Origin: Vagococcus proximus
Lineage (GTDB): Bacteria > Bacillota > Bacilli > Lactobacillales > Vagococcaceae
NCBI RefSeq assembly: GCF_029143285.1
Contig: NZ_JAPDSH010000005.1
Span: 112,481-176,480 of the forward strand
Direction of reading: 5' to 3'
DNA: 64,000 nt
Shown here: piece after piece, positions 34,801-43,582 of the stretch
How positions within the stretch are numbered: the first letter of the stretch is position 1
How the letters are laid out: each line of letters opens with the position of its first letter
The notes under the pieces: model-generated
The model's input: only the letters and a program-made list of their open reading frames with translations
Databases searched by the model: none
What the model was told of the DNA's origin: nothing
Translations under genes and position numbers: made by a program

Positions 34801-35324
34801 AAGGAACGTTTAAGCTCACTGTAACTGATGGTAAATTATCATTAAGTGTATCGAATAATCTGGATTATGAAGTAAAGATTAATTCGGAACAACATAAACG
34901 AATGCAAGCTGGTCAATCTTCTAAATTGACTGTTGAAGATGGACGTTATGCAGCGGACGGTTGGGGACTTTCAGTCTCAGCCACACAATTCTCAAAAGAT
35001 GAAAAAAAAGTTGAACGTTCAGCTATTGATTTAATGGCAAATGATTTAACAACAGGTGAAATTAAAACAGACTCACTATTACTTGATGGCGGATATCGTT
35101 TAGAAAATCAAAGTATGAAGAAATTAGAGTCAGATTTAGCGAATCCGAACGATTTATTTTCTGTTGAACTAGAATTAACAAACCCAAGCTCATCTTGGGC
35201 GAGAGCAAATGAATCTTATAAAACAACACTAAATTGGAATGTGACACCAGTTAAGAGCAAAGAAATCGATCATTTAACATTTGCAACACCGGTTAAAAAG
35301 GGGGATCAACATGGAAAAGATTAG
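31863..35324 (+). CDS. Large secreted L-type lectin and WxL-domain surface protein
   Basis: A 1153-residue secreted protein: signal peptide ending near VMALAED, a lysine-rich linker, an L-type legume-lectin-like domain at about 210-500 (VGSIWSTPGYRIDL, DGMAFVLQNDP, YAVEFDTHKNSGG), several Ig-like or MucBP-type beta domains (500-980), and a C-terminal WxL domain with the paired motifs WGLSVSA and TLNWNVTP. WxL domains bind peptidoglycan non-covalently, and the lectin would bind host or plant glycans. The start is GTG 31863, after AAGGAGGG. It is first of four Csc-type genes. The stop overlaps the next start by 14 bases. Confidence 0.87.
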   Translation: MYKKILKGSFVFCLFSNCMLSSGSVMALAEDNLKIIQGEEKVNSSVSFENESKENLISFFTKIVKKLKNPHNFEKEKNEILDFVSKTEKMSSKDVFKNVSSIKIDNEDDSQFQDAYKRCLDYAREIDGKSTTNFLKKMDNLIAKVNLDTPLLYPTRVEEATKIKEIASPSKKNEDKISPKNKKNTKGIVKASEKPLEEIVAEAPAGLRTDDIFRRADTQNNKAQVLHNDKTNTDVVIVTDGSQSQVGSIWSTPGYRIDLTKSFHAKMKLYFGQKEADAADGMAFVLQNDPQFIDSNGNSNALGKDSGGASLGLMGRSSEKKDKPWENAIQNSYAVEFDTHKNSGGLDRPTGEGADPADFHIAGYYPSLIASYKGSNPPSLYHARYSNNFKTMNFDAKHHQANGSWHDFEINYDKKKNDDGTTSYALSYTFTDNDGDKHTDTLFEDKNEWATEELKNEYPNDSLELNRLGVSEDNPYIYWGFTGATGSNASVNAIVFEELPDLGGTKQVQDVKKVSKEEESVNHTTDIVKSGDELFYEYQIDYDGGKQKLNRLHVNASLNEYNSLAKEGLTQEEKDKIKVTYTHYDGSKLEAKPEDFDVITDKGSIQFDGLGPLGPESDKHYFKSITIRVPFIADKTLKLTEPTVVKDNFKVRQDGYKGDLVKSIVKQSSVEYTINPFEEGFKLATISDRKTNLKEGSETSPIEKPTTQLDGMVRIANFNESENYKVRISGIKTKAGEAKVVETPVVKEDTDYSFLYGLQEDDLLIADSTVTYELVNGKGEVLFSEKLVVLDGTPPEGELHPEVFTEVGKVPEKAAIFVKTKSDSNPSLTEDDIKVSYQDMSKLEEAVKTATAKDEKRQVDVILTDKAGNTRSIGKENLTVLDLETNPWMETKDLTLQSKDLIKNAPEINEPNPDRELISPDDLREVLLKGVTVKMLDPSVGQIVDVPMDTITITGLPETGYQPGIYILTAKGTVNKTDLEGTFKLTVTDGKLSLSVSNNLDYEVKINSEQHKRMQAGQSSKLTVEDGRYAADGWGLSVSATQFSKDEKKVERSAIDLMANDLTTGEIKTDSLLLDGGYRLENQSMKKLESDLANPNDLFSVELELTNPSSSWARANESYKTTLNWNVTPVKSKEIDHLTFATPVKKGDQHGKD

Positions 35325-35694
35325 AACCTTTTTAATAAGCTGTTTAATGATTTTTGGGGTAGCGAACACGGTGATGATAGCACAGGCAGAAGAGCAGGAC
35401 GGGGTAGCGACAGACGTAGGCGTTAGTTTTTTAAATGATGGTCCAACTTACCCGGCTCTGCCAACACCACCACCCGCTTTACCAACACCACCGAAAGGCG
35501 ATGGAGGTTCGGGCCAACACTTGTCTTGGACTAATACAGGTTCGACTACTAATCGTCCCGGCTGGTTACCCCAAACAGGTGAAAAAGAATCAATGTATTG
35601 GATTATTATAGGGAGCTTGATCATTAGTGCGACTCTCTTCGTAATATATATAAAGAAAATTAAAATAAAAACTACTTATAAAGGATGGGATTAA
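35311..35694 (+). CDS. Small LPXTG-anchored protein (CscD-like)
   Basis: A 127-residue protein with a signal peptide ending near AQAEE, a Pro-rich linker (PALPTPPPALPTPP) and a sortase signal LPQTGEKES followed by a membrane helix and a Lys-rich tail. Small LPXTG proteins are a regular part of WxL (Csc) clusters and are thought to fix the complex to the wall. Start 35311 is preceded by AAAGGGGG. Confidence 0.85.
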   Translation: MEKIRTFLISCLMIFGVANTVMIAQAEEQDGVATDVGVSFLNDGPTYPALPTPPPALPTPPKGDGGSGQHLSWTNTGSTTNRPGWLPQTGEKESMYWIIIGSLIISATLFVIYIKKIKIKTTYKGWD

Positions 35695-35696
35695 TT

Positions 35697-36506
35697 ATGA
35701 AAAAAGTATCAGGATTATTTTTAGCAGCATCACTATTAGCAACAACAGCAGTAGGTGTGGTTTCACATGCAGAGGAAAATAAAGACCCATTTAATGTTAA
35801 AACAGATGCAAAAGTTAACTTTATTCAAGATGATGAAGGAGTTACGCCGCCGACAGATCCAGAAGAACCAGGTAAACCAGTTGATCCAGGTGAAGGCGGT
35901 GAAGGTGGTACAGGTGGTAAAGGTGCATTACGTATTGACTGGGCACCAAGTTTTAATTTCGGAACTCAAAAAATTAAAAATGAAGGTAAAGATTTAGTAT
36001 TACCAGCTATTCGTACGGCAGAACAAAAAACAGCTCACTTTGTACAAGTATCAGACTTACGTGGTGAAGATAATCCAACTTGGGATTTAGGTGTAACTGC
36101 AACAACTCTTCAAAGACAAGCTGAAGAAACTCCAGCACCTAAAACAGATTCTAAAGAAATTACAGGAGCAACAATTACTTTCACATCAGCTCCTATCTTT
36201 GCAGTAGGAACGACTGCTACACCAACTGAAGCACCAAGCTGGTCAACTCAAGTAATGAAGTTAGATCAAGGCGATCGTCAACAGTTAGTAACTGCATCAG
36301 GCGATGGTGCTCGTGGAACATGGTCTATGGGGATGTCAACAACACCCGGTGCTACTGAAAAACGAGAAGATGATAAGATTAATTTAGTTATTCCACAAAG
36401 TGAAATCGGAAAAATCAGAAAAGGAAGCTATAAAGCAGACTTAAACTGGAATTTAACAGGTGATGTAAAAGTAGAAGACACATTCATGTCACCAGTATCT
36501 AAATAA
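35697..36506 (+). CDS. WxL-domain surface protein
   Basis: A 269-residue protein with a signal peptide ending near VVSHAEE, a Pro/Gly-rich spacer (PPTDPEEPGKPVDPGEGG) and a WxL domain that spans almost all the rest: first motif LRIDWAPSFNFG, second motif DLNWNLTG near the C-terminus. It binds peptidoglycan and is predicted to complex with the DUF916 protein encoded next. Start 35697 is three bases after the LPXTG gene stop; AAAGGATGG is the ribosome site. Confidence 0.92.
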   Translation: MKKVSGLFLAASLLATTAVGVVSHAEENKDPFNVKTDAKVNFIQDDEGVTPPTDPEEPGKPVDPGEGGEGGTGGKGALRIDWAPSFNFGTQKIKNEGKDLVLPAIRTAEQKTAHFVQVSDLRGEDNPTWDLGVTATTLQRQAEETPAPKTDSKEITGATITFTSAPIFAVGTTATPTEAPSWSTQVMKLDQGDRQQLVTASGDGARGTWSMGMSTTPGATEKREDDKINLVIPQSEIGKIRKGSYKADLNWNLTGDVKVEDTFMSPVSK

Positions 36507-36508
36507 AT

Positions 36509-36536
36509 AAAAAAACGAGACTTAGTCTCGTTTTTT
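36509..36536 (+). terminator. Internal terminator before DUF916 gene
   Basis: AAAACGAGAC pairs with GTCTCGTTTT around a short TTA loop, with a following T-run. It sits inside the WxL cluster and could lower expression of the last gene. Confidence 0.8.
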
Positions 36537-36554
36537 CTGATATAAGGAGAAGCC

Positions 36555-37583
36555 ATGAAAAAGATAAAAACAATTCTAGTCACTGTCATGAGCGTTGCCT
36601 TCTGTACAATGAGTATAGAAAGTACACAAGCTAATGAAAATAAATTACAATTTACACCGAAATTAATCCAATCAAAGGAAAAAATGGATGATTCGGAAAC
36701 AGATTTTAAACTGAAGGTAAAACCTAATACGGATGTTTCATTTTCGGTAGACGTAACAAATGAGAGTAAAGAGCCAATAAAAATGGAAGCAGCTATTAAA
36801 GATGCCGCTACTAATAATCAAGGTAGCATTAATTATGCATCAGATAAAAAAGTAATCAATGATAAAGTATCACTTGAAAAAATTGCAGATTATCATGAAG
36901 AATTTGAGTTGAAGAGTCACGAGAAGAAAACGCTAAAAGTATCATTTAAAACACCAAAAGAACCTTTTGATGGGATAATTTTAGGGGGCTTATACATCGA
37001 ACAAAAGCCAGATGAAAAAAGTAAAGAGATGATTCGTAATGCCTTTTCTTACACGGTTCCTGTTATTTTAGTTGAGTCAGAAAAAAATATTGATGCAAAC
37101 TTAACCTTCAAAAGTGTGACACCTGAGTTGACAGGCGGTCGCAATGCCTTGAAAGTAAGTTTAAATAATCCTGTATATAATATTTTACCTGATGCTTTCT
37201 ACGAGGTAAATGTCACTAAAAAAGGTGAGGATAAGTCATTATATAAGGATGAGCTAAAAGGGATGAGTTTTGCACCGAATAGCACATTTGATCATTATAT
37301 TTTAATGGGACAAGACAACTACCAAGCTGGTGATTATACAGCTCATATTAAGGTGAGTTCGGACTACGGCGAGTGGGAGTGGAATGAAGATTTCTCTATT
37401 AAGAGCCAAACAGCTAAGGATTTAAATGAAAAATCAGTAAGTGTTAAACGTATGAGTACACTAATGAAAGTCATGATTGGCTTAATTATTTTATTAATAC
37501 TCATTATTATTATTGTAATTACTATGATGCGTAGAAAGTTAAAAAAAATCGAAAAAATTCGTGAAATTGAGACTGGTAATTAA
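36555..37583 (+). CDS. WxL-interacting protein (DUF916/DUF3324)
   Basis: A 342-residue protein with signal peptide (ending near STQANE), two Ig-like domains matching DUF916 (about 35-165, peptidoglycan-binding) and DUF3324 (about 170-300), then one transmembrane helix (VMIGLIILLILIIIIVITMM) and a basic tail. Such proteins (WxIP, CscA type) hold WxL proteins at the cell surface and in enterococci also bind host proteins. It is the last gene of the cluster. Confidence 0.92.
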   Translation: MKKIKTILVTVMSVAFCTMSIESTQANENKLQFTPKLIQSKEKMDDSETDFKLKVKPNTDVSFSVDVTNESKEPIKMEAAIKDAATNNQGSINYASDKKVINDKVSLEKIADYHEEFELKSHEKKTLKVSFKTPKEPFDGIILGGLYIEQKPDEKSKEMIRNAFSYTVPVILVESEKNIDANLTFKSVTPELTGGRNALKVSLNNPVYNILPDAFYEVNVTKKGEDKSLYKDELKGMSFAPNSTFDHYILMGQDNYQAGDYTAHIKVSSDYGEWEWNEDFSIKSQTAKDLNEKSVSVKRMSTLMKVMIGLIILLILIIIIVITMMRRKLKKIEKIREIETGN

Positions 37584-37611
37584 AAAGAAACCGTTACGGT
37601 TTCTTTTTTTT
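37582..37611 (+). terminator. Terminator at end of WxL cluster
   Basis: AAGAAACCG pairs with CGGTTTCTT around TTA, followed by a long T-run. Confidence 0.9.
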
Positions 37612-37737
37612 GAATGAAATTTCGTTAACCGATTATTTGAACAAACAAACATGTTATATTGGCGTAGTGATAATAGAGCGGGGTTCTTTTATTTATATAA
37701 CGACTCAACTAAGAAAAAAAATATCTCTATAAAACTA

Positions 37738-37786
37738 TTGCAAAAATAATTTTCATGTTATATACTCCTAAGTGAAAGCGTTATCA
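37738..37786 (+). promoter_or_regulatory. Promoter of the sialic-acid operon with cre (CcpA) site
   Basis: TTGCAA (37738-37743) and TATACT (37761-37766) are 17 bases apart. Seven bases on lies TGAAAGCGTTATCA (37773-37786), which fits the cre consensus TGNNANCGNTNNCA completely. A cre at the start site is the classic place for CcpA repression by preferred sugars. Confidence 0.85.
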
Positions 37787-37805
37787 AAAAATAAGGAGGG
37801 TGTAA

Positions 37806-38786
37806 ATGATAGAGACAATGCCTCAACTTGAGATGGAAGGGTATAAGGGTCAAGACACAATACCACAAAATTTCTCTTTTTTTTGGGACGATGTAGTGTC
37901 TGCAATTAATCAATATGAATTAAGTTACAAGTTAGTTCCTAAGCCATTAGGATTCGATTTTGTAGATTGTTATGAGTTGTTTTTTAATGCGCTGGATGGT
38001 TCGGAAATTTATGCAAAAGTTAGTTTTCCTAAAAAAGAAAAGTGTCCGATTATATTTAAATTTCATGGCTATCAAGGTCAATCATCAGACTGGTCTGAAA
38101 GTTTTAAATATATCGCAGCAGGTATTGGAGTTGTAATGATGGATGTAAGAGGCCAATCAGGAAAATCAACTGACCATTCTATTCATAGTGGTAATACAGT
38201 TAAAGGACATATTATTAGAGGGGTGCAGGATGGGCCAGATAACTTGTTTTATAAAAATGTGTATGAAGATAGCTTAATTTTGATGAGAATTATTAGTCAA
38301 CTTCCACAGGTAGATGAAACAAATTTAATGACTTTAGGTGACTCTCAAGGTGGTGCGTTAGCACTTGTATCAGCAGCTCTAAATCCAGAGATAAAGCGAG
38401 TATTCTCAGTTTACCCATTCCTTTCAGATTTTAGACGTGTTCTACAACTTAACTATGATACAGAAGCATATGATGAATTACATCGTTATTTTAAATTTTC
38501 TGATCCCTTATATGAGACAGAATCAATATTTTTTGAAACATTAGGATATATCGATGTGAAAAATTTTGCCTCTCGTATTAGAGGTGAAATAACGATGGTA
38601 TGTGGTTTGCAAGATGATGTGTGTCCTCCTTCCACTCAATATGCTATATATAATAGGTTACGGTGTAAAAAGAAACTTTATATTTTACCGGAATATGGGC
38701 ACGAGTCACTTAATGTAAAAATACCTGATTTGATTTTTAATTGGGCAGTCAACAAAGATAAGTTAAATGAGGAGGAAGTCAAATGA
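37806..38786 (+). CDS. Acetyl esterase (acetylxylan esterase/cephalosporin deacetylase family)
   Basis: A 326-residue alpha/beta hydrolase of the AXE1 family. The nucleophile elbow is GDSQGG, the oxyanion region is KFHGYQGQSSDW, and the late catalytic residues lie in GLQDDVCPP (Asp) and EYGHES (His). In this operon it probably removes O-acetyl groups from sialic acid or other host glycans, as proposed for the esterase in the pneumococcal nan region. It lacks a signal peptide, so it acts in the cytosol. ATG 37806 follows AAGGAGGG. Confidence 0.85.
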   Translation: MIETMPQLEMEGYKGQDTIPQNFSFFWDDVVSAINQYELSYKLVPKPLGFDFVDCYELFFNALDGSEIYAKVSFPKKEKCPIIFKFHGYQGQSSDWSESFKYIAAGIGVVMMDVRGQSGKSTDHSIHSGNTVKGHIIRGVQDGPDNLFYKNVYEDSLILMRIISQLPQVDETNLMTLGDSQGGALALVSAALNPEIKRVFSVYPFLSDFRRVLQLNYDTEAYDELHRYFKFSDPLYETESIFFETLGYIDVKNFASRIRGEITMVCGLQDDVCPPSTQYAIYNRLRCKKKLYILPEYGHESLNVKIPDLIFNWAVNKDKLNEEEVK

Positions 38787-39484
38787 AGGAAAGTGTTATG
38801 GAATCAGTAAGAGGAGGATTGATTGTATCCTGTCAAGCTTTGCCTGAAGAGCCACTTCATAGCTCTTTTATAATGTCCCGTATGGCCAAAGCAGCAAAAG
38901 AATCAGGAGCAGTTGGTATTCGTGCCAATTCTATAGTAGATATCCAAGCTATAAGAGATGTCGTCACATTACCGACTATAGGTATTATAAAAAAAGTATA
39001 CTCAGAATCAGACGTTTTTATAACGCCAACATTGAAAGAGGTTCGTCAAGTTTGTGCTACAGGATGTGAGATTGTCGCGATGGATGCTACTATTCATTCT
39101 CGGCCTAATGGTGAAAATCTTCAAGATATCGTGGGAACGATTCGTGAAGAGTATCCAGATACTATACTTATGGCAGATACCGGCTCAATTGAAGATGTTG
39201 AATTTGCGATTAAATTAGGTTTTGATATTATTGGGACAACATTATATGGCTATACGACTGAAACAGAGGGGTGTGATGTGTCGATGAATGATTTTGCTTA
39301 CCTAAAAGAAGTGTTAGCGATAACTGATTTACCTGTTATAGCTGAAGGGAAAATTGATACCCCAGAAAAGGCGAAAAGAGTAATGGAGTTAGGATGTCTT
39401 GCTGTTGTAAGTGGTGGAGCGATTACTAGACCACAAGAGATTACTCGGAAATTTGTAGCTGCAATTGGTTCTGTTAATAATTAA
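38783..39484 (+). CDS. nanE: N-acetylmannosamine-6-phosphate 2-epimerase
   Basis: A 233-residue TIM-barrel NanE, converting ManNAc-6-phosphate to GlcNAc-6-phosphate in sialic acid breakdown. Conserved segments: GLIVSCQALPEEPLHS at the N-terminus, IGIIKKVY, EIVAMDAT, MADTGSIEDV with the catalytic region, IIGTTLYGYT and VIAEGKIDTPEKA. It overlaps the esterase gene by four bases (ATGA). The lyase NanA and kinase NanK are not in the window. Confidence 0.95.
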   Translation: MKESVMESVRGGLIVSCQALPEEPLHSSFIMSRMAKAAKESGAVGIRANSIVDIQAIRDVVTLPTIGIIKKVYSESDVFITPTLKEVRQVCATGCEIVAMDATIHSRPNGENLQDIVGTIREEYPDTILMADTGSIEDVEFAIKLGFDIIGTTLYGYTTETEGCDVSMNDFAYLKEVLAITDLPVIAEGKIDTPEKAKRVMELGCLAVVSGGAITRPQEITRKFVAAIGSVNN

Positions 39485-39567
39485 ATGTAAGCGATTAACC
39501 ATTTGACTTTTAAGACAAGAAGAATGGTCGTAAATAAAAAGAAGTTAATAATAGGAGGTAGTAGGAT

Positions 39568-40881
39568 ATGAAAAAGTTAGTATCAGGTCTTTTATTAGGA
39601 ACATTGGCGTTGACGCTTGGAGCGTGTGGTGGAGAAAAGCAGGAAGAACCTAAGAAACAAGCAAATGCAAATCAAACAGAAATTAGTTGGTGGGCTTTCC
39701 CGACCTTCACACAAGAAAAAGCAAGTGATGCAGTAGGAACTTGGGAAAAAAATATTATTAAAGCGTTCGAAGAAAAAAACCCAGATATTAAAGTGAATCT
39801 AGAAACCGTTGATTTTACAGCAGGACCTGAAAAAATAACAACAGCAATTGAAGCTGGGACTATGGCGGATGTTTTATTTGATGCACCAGGTCGTATTGTG
39901 ACATATGGTAAAGCGGGTAAGTTGGCAAAATTAAATGATATGTTCACAGATGAGTTCGTGAAAGACGTTAATAATGAGGCTATTATCAAAGCAAGTAAAG
40001 CGGGTGATGATGCCTATATGTACCCAATTAGTTCAGCACCATTTTATATGGCATTTAACCGAAAAATGGTAGAAGATGCAGGCGTTTCAGATTTGGTTAA
40101 AGAAGGATGGACGACAGATGACTTTGTAAAAGTCTTAGAAAAATTAAAAGATAAAGGGTATACGCCAGGATCAGTTTTCGCAAATGGTCAAGGTGGAGAT
40201 CAAGGACCACGTGCCTTCTTTGCAAACCTATATAGCAGTAGAATAACGAATGATGACATCACAGAGTATACAACAAATGATGAAAAATCTGTGAAATCTA
40301 TGGAATTAATCCAAAAATTAATCAAAGATGGAAAAATGATGAATGGCTCTCAATATGACGGATCTGCAGATATTCAAAATTTTGCAAATGGTCAAACATC
40401 ATTTACTATTTTATGGTCACCGGCACAACCTGCTACACAAGCACAATTATTAGAATCAAGTAAAGTAGATTACCTAGAAGTACCATTCCCATCAGAAGAT
40501 GGTGTTCCTGAATTAGAGTACTTGGTAAATGGTTTTGCGGTATTTAATAATGGTGATGACAAAAAAGTAGATGCTTCTAAGAAATTCATTCAATTTGTTG
40601 CTGACGATAAAGAGTGGGGTCCTAAAAACGTTGTTAGAACAGGTTCATTCCCAGTCAGAGAATCATTTGGAGATGTTTATAAAGATAAACGTATGACAGA
40701 ATTAGCATCGTGGACAAAATATTATTCTCCATATTACAACACAATTGATGGCTTTGCTGAAATGAGAACACTATGGTTCCCAATGGTTCAAGCTATTTCA
40801 AATGATGAAGTAAAACCAAAAGAAGCATTAGATGATTTTACTAAAAAAGCGAATGAAACAATAAAAAAAGCAGCAAAATAA
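39568..40881 (+). CDS. Sugar ABC transporter substrate-binding lipoprotein (probable sialic acid)
   Basis: A 437-residue extracellular solute-binding protein of family 1. Lipobox ending LGACGG (Cys20), followed by [13 protein letters not shown] and the usual two-lobe fold. Its place next to NanE and a sialidase, like satA in streptococci, suggests sialic acid as substrate; other amino sugars are possible. Start follows AGGAGG. A hairpin after its stop may raise its mRNA level over the permeases. Confidence 0.88.
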   Translation: MKKLVSGLLLGTLALTLGACGGEKQEEPKKQANANQTEISWWAFPTFTQEKASDAVGTWEKNIIKAFEEKNPDIKVNLETVDFTAGPEKITTAIEAGTMADVLFDAPGRIVTYGKAGKLAKLNDMFTDEFVKDVNNEAIIKASKAGDDAYMYPISSAPFYMAFNRKMVEDAGVSDLVKEGWTTDDFVKVLEKLKDKGYTPGSVFANGQGGDQGPRAFFANLYSSRITNDDITEYTTNDEKSVKSMELIQKLIKDGKMMNGSQYDGSADIQNFANGQTSFTILWSPAQPATQAQLLESSKVDYLEVPFPSEDGVPELEYLVNGFAVFNNGDDKKVDASKKFIQFVADDKEWGPKNVVRTGSFPVRESFGDVYKDKRMTELASWTKYYSPYYNTIDGFAEMRTLWFPMVQAISNDEVKPKEALDDFTKKANETIKKAAK

Positions 40882-40893
40882 AAAATTAAACTT

Positions 40894-40920
40894 CCTCACT
40901 TCTGATGACAAGAAGTGAGG
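40894..40920 (+). promoter_or_regulatory. Intercistronic stem-loop after the binding-protein gene
   Basis: CCTCACTTCT and AGAAGTGAGG form a perfect 10-bp stem with a seven-base loop, without a following T-run. It is more likely an mRNA-stabilising or attenuating element than a full terminator. Confidence 0.7.
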
Positions 40921-40975
40921 AGATTTTAATAAGAGAGTTACTACAGGATGAAAACGAATGGGAGGTTCCCAAAGA

Positions 40976-41863
40976 ATGAAAGTAAATAAATTAAAAATGC
41001 GCGAAACGATGGTGTCGTATGCCTTTCTGGCACCTATCTTGATCTTTTTTCTGATTTTTGTATTGACGCCTATGATCATGGGATTTGTAACAAGTTTTTT
41101 CAACTATACAATGACAGATTTTACATTTATTGGACTAGATAATTATGTTCGGATGTTCAAGGATGAGATTTTTATAAAGTCATTAATCAATACGTTGATT
41201 ATAGTGGTAGGATCAGTTCCAATAGTTGTACTGTTTTCCTTATTTGTTGCCTCACAAACTTATGAAAAACATGTTATTACAAGAACATTTTTTAGAAGTG
41301 TTTTCTTCTTACCTGTGGTCACAGGGAGTGTGGCAGTAACAGTTGTATGGAAATGGATTTATGATCCAATGTCAGGGATTTTAAATTATTTATTAAAACA
41401 AACAGGTGTGATTGAACAGAATATAAGTTGGTTGGGAGATAAGCACTGGGCCTTATTGGCAATTATTATTATTTTACTAACAACTTCAGTAGGTCAGCCA
41501 ATCATCCTTTACATTGCAGCTATGGGGAATATTGATGTTTCATTGATGGAGGCTGCTCGAATTGATGGTGCTAGTGAATTTCAAGTGTTTTGGAAAATAA
41601 AATGGCCAAGTTTATTACCAACAACGCTATATATTGTAATCATTACGACGATTAATTCGTTTCAATGTTTTGCCTTGATTCAACTTCTAACATCGGGTGG
41701 GCCAAACTATTCAACAAGTACACTGATGTATTACTTGTATGAGAAAGCCTTTAAACTTTCAGAGTATGGTTATGCGAATACAATGGGAGTATTCTTAGCT
41801 GTGCTAATTGCCTTTATTAGCTTTGCTCAAATGAAAATATTAGGAAACGATGTCGAATATTAA
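40976..41863 (+). CDS. Sugar ABC transporter permease (MalF type)
   Basis: A 295-residue permease with six membrane helices and the EAA loop EAARIDGASEFQVFWKI that contacts the ATPase. Paired with the permease downstream. I chose ATG 40976, ten bases after GGGAGG; the frame opens at 40958. No ATPase gene is in the operon, so it probably uses a shared MsmK-type ATPase elsewhere. Confidence 0.92.
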   Translation: MKVNKLKMRETMVSYAFLAPILIFFLIFVLTPMIMGFVTSFFNYTMTDFTFIGLDNYVRMFKDEIFIKSLINTLIIVVGSVPIVVLFSLFVASQTYEKHVITRTFFRSVFFLPVVTGSVAVTVVWKWIYDPMSGILNYLLKQTGVIEQNISWLGDKHWALLAIIIILLTTSVGQPIILYIAAMGNIDVSLMEAARIDGASEFQVFWKIKWPSLLPTTLYIVIITTINSFQCFALIQLLTSGGPNYSTSTLMYYLYEKAFKLSEYGYANTMGVFLAVLIAFISFAQMKILGNDVEY

Positions 41864-41931
41864 AAGATGCGTCTTATAAAAAAGAGTAATGTTAAGTTAA
41901 CTTATACATTATTAGCAAGGAGGAATTAGAA

Positions 41932-42762
41932 ATGACTAAGAAAAAAATGACGCCTTTTGACGTGCTTTCAACCATCATTTTGAGCCTGTTAACCATCATC
42001 TTTGTCTTCCCATTTTACTGGGTTATGACAGGGGCATTTAAAGCACAACCAGCGACAATTGCAATACCACCACAGTGGTGGCCAAGTGCTCCAACTTTAG
42101 AAAATTTCCAAAAATTATTGGTACAAAACCCAGCTGGAAAATGGTTATGGAACAGTATTGCTATTGCAGGTGCAACAATGATTTTAGTGTGTCTAACTTC
42201 GGCCTTAGCCGGTTATGTTTTAGCTAAAAAACGGTTCTATGGTCAAAAATTATTATTCTCAATGTTTATTGGTGCAATGGCACTTCCAAAACAAGTAGTT
42301 CTTGTTCCGTTAGTGAGAATTATTAATTTTATGGGGATACATGATACGCTAGCAGCTGTTATCTTACCATTGGTAGGCTGGCCATTTGGTGTTTTCTTAA
42401 TGAAGCAATTCAGCGAAAACATACCAACAGAGTTATTAGAGTCCGCTAAAATTGATGGATGTGGTGAAATTAGAACTTTTGTTAGCGTAGCTTTTCCAAT
42501 AGTTAAACCAGGATTTGCAGCACTTGCTATTTTCACATTTATCAATACATGGAATGATTATTTTATGCAGTTAGTGATGTTGAATTCGCGTGATAAATTA
42601 ACAGTTTCATTAGGGGTAGCTACGATGCAAGCTGAGATGGCAACTAATTATGGTTTGATTATGGCAGGTGCAGTATTAGCTGCTGTTCCGATAGTTGCAG
42701 TTTTTCTAGCCTTCCAAAAATCCTTTACCCAAGGGATCACTATGGGAGCAGTTAAAGGCTAG
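41932..42762 (+). CDS. Sugar ABC transporter permease (MalG type)
   Basis: A 276-residue MalG-type permease with six helices and the EAA loop ESAKIDGCGEIRTFVSVAFP. The C-terminal QKSFTQGITMGAVKG is typical. AAGGAGG precedes the ATG. It completes the importer with the binding protein and first permease. Confidence 0.93.
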   Translation: MTKKKMTPFDVLSTIILSLLTIIFVFPFYWVMTGAFKAQPATIAIPPQWWPSAPTLENFQKLLVQNPAGKWLWNSIAIAGATMILVCLTSALAGYVLAKKRFYGQKLLFSMFIGAMALPKQVVLVPLVRIINFMGIHDTLAAVILPLVGWPFGVFLMKQFSENIPTELLESAKIDGCGEIRTFVSVAFPIVKPGFAALAIFTFINTWNDYFMQLVMLNSRDKLTVSLGVATMQAEMATNYGLIMAGAVLAAVPIVAVFLAFQKSFTQGITMGAVKG

Positions 42763-42791
42763 GTTTATATTAAGTAGAGGGAGAGAGGCAT

Positions 42792-43436
42792 ATGATAAAA
42801 AGTGGTCAACGATTAGGTCAAAAATTATTCAGTGTTGACAATAAAGTCATGAGAGGATTTTCTGTTATTTTTGATTTGGTAATCCTGAATGTCCTTTTTC
42901 TTATTGGGTGTATGCCAATTTTCACGATTGGTGTTTCATTATCTTCGATGTATTCGGTTACATTAAAATTAGTGAAAAAGGAAAATGACTCAATCGTTAA
43001 GTTATTTATTAAAGCGTATAAAGATAATTTAAAGCAAGGGTTATTATATGGTATTTTAGCACTAGCTTTGATCATTTTCTTGTATATGGATCTCTTTTAC
43101 CTTAGCTTATTATTTCCGACTTCCGTGGGAATGATTAAAATAATGATTATAGCATTAGCTATTATGATTTATCTTATTTATCTTTATATTTTCCCATTAA
43201 TTGCAAGATATGAATTTAGTAGTAAAGAAGTTTACCAAACGGCTTTGAAGATTAGCTTGAGTAACTTACCTTGGAACCTTGTATTAGTGTCACTGAATTT
43301 ACCGATTATCGCTATGTTTTTTATATCTGGTGTAAGCATGATAATCATGTGTTTAGTGATGATTGTCATAGGTTTTTCAGGATTGGCCTATAGCCAATCT
43401 GGAATATTTAGAAAGATATTTGAGAAGTACGAGTGA
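42792..43436 (+). CDS. YesL/DUF624 family membrane protein
   Basis: A 214-residue membrane protein with about five helices (VLFLIGCMPIFTIGVSLSSM is the hallmark start). YesL-like proteins accompany sugar ABC importers in Firmicutes, including the pneumococcal sialic acid locus, with unknown role. It is the last gene before a terminator. Confidence 0.85.
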   Translation: MIKSGQRLGQKLFSVDNKVMRGFSVIFDLVILNVLFLIGCMPIFTIGVSLSSMYSVTLKLVKKENDSIVKLFIKAYKDNLKQGLLYGILALALIIFLYMDLFYLSLLFPTSVGMIKIMIIALAIMIYLIYLYIFPLIARYEFSSKEVYQTALKISLSNLPWNLVLVSLNLPIIAMFFISGVSMIIMCLVMIVIGFSGLAYSQSGIFRKIFEKYE

Positions 43437-43447
43437 TGCGTCAAAAG

Positions 43448-43503
43448 AATGCTAAAAACTTTAACCGCTTTTAACGGAGGGAAGGTTTTTGGCATTTTTT
43501 TTA
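43448..43503 (+). terminator. Terminator between YesL and sialidase genes
   Basis: An imperfect long stem (AATGCTAAAAACtt pairing with ggTTTTTGGCATT) is followed by a T-run. Confidence 0.65.
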
Positions 43504-43582
43504 TAGATTGAAATGAGGTGATTGAGAGTTATATCGAGTACGACAAAAGGTAGTTGATTTTAAATTATGAAGGAGGTATTTT

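Noticed and set aside
34433..34819. Minus-strand open frame within the lectin-WxL gene
   Set aside because: Hydrophobic by chance complement of the Asp/Glu/Lys-rich coding strand, without a ribosome site.
39485..39567. A second cre site before the binding-protein gene (TGTAAGCGATTAAC)
   Set aside because: The left half fits cre but the CA of the right half is out of register.
41864..41931. AAGTTAACTT palindrome between the two permease genes as a terminator
   Set aside because: The stem is short, AT-rich and has no T-run.
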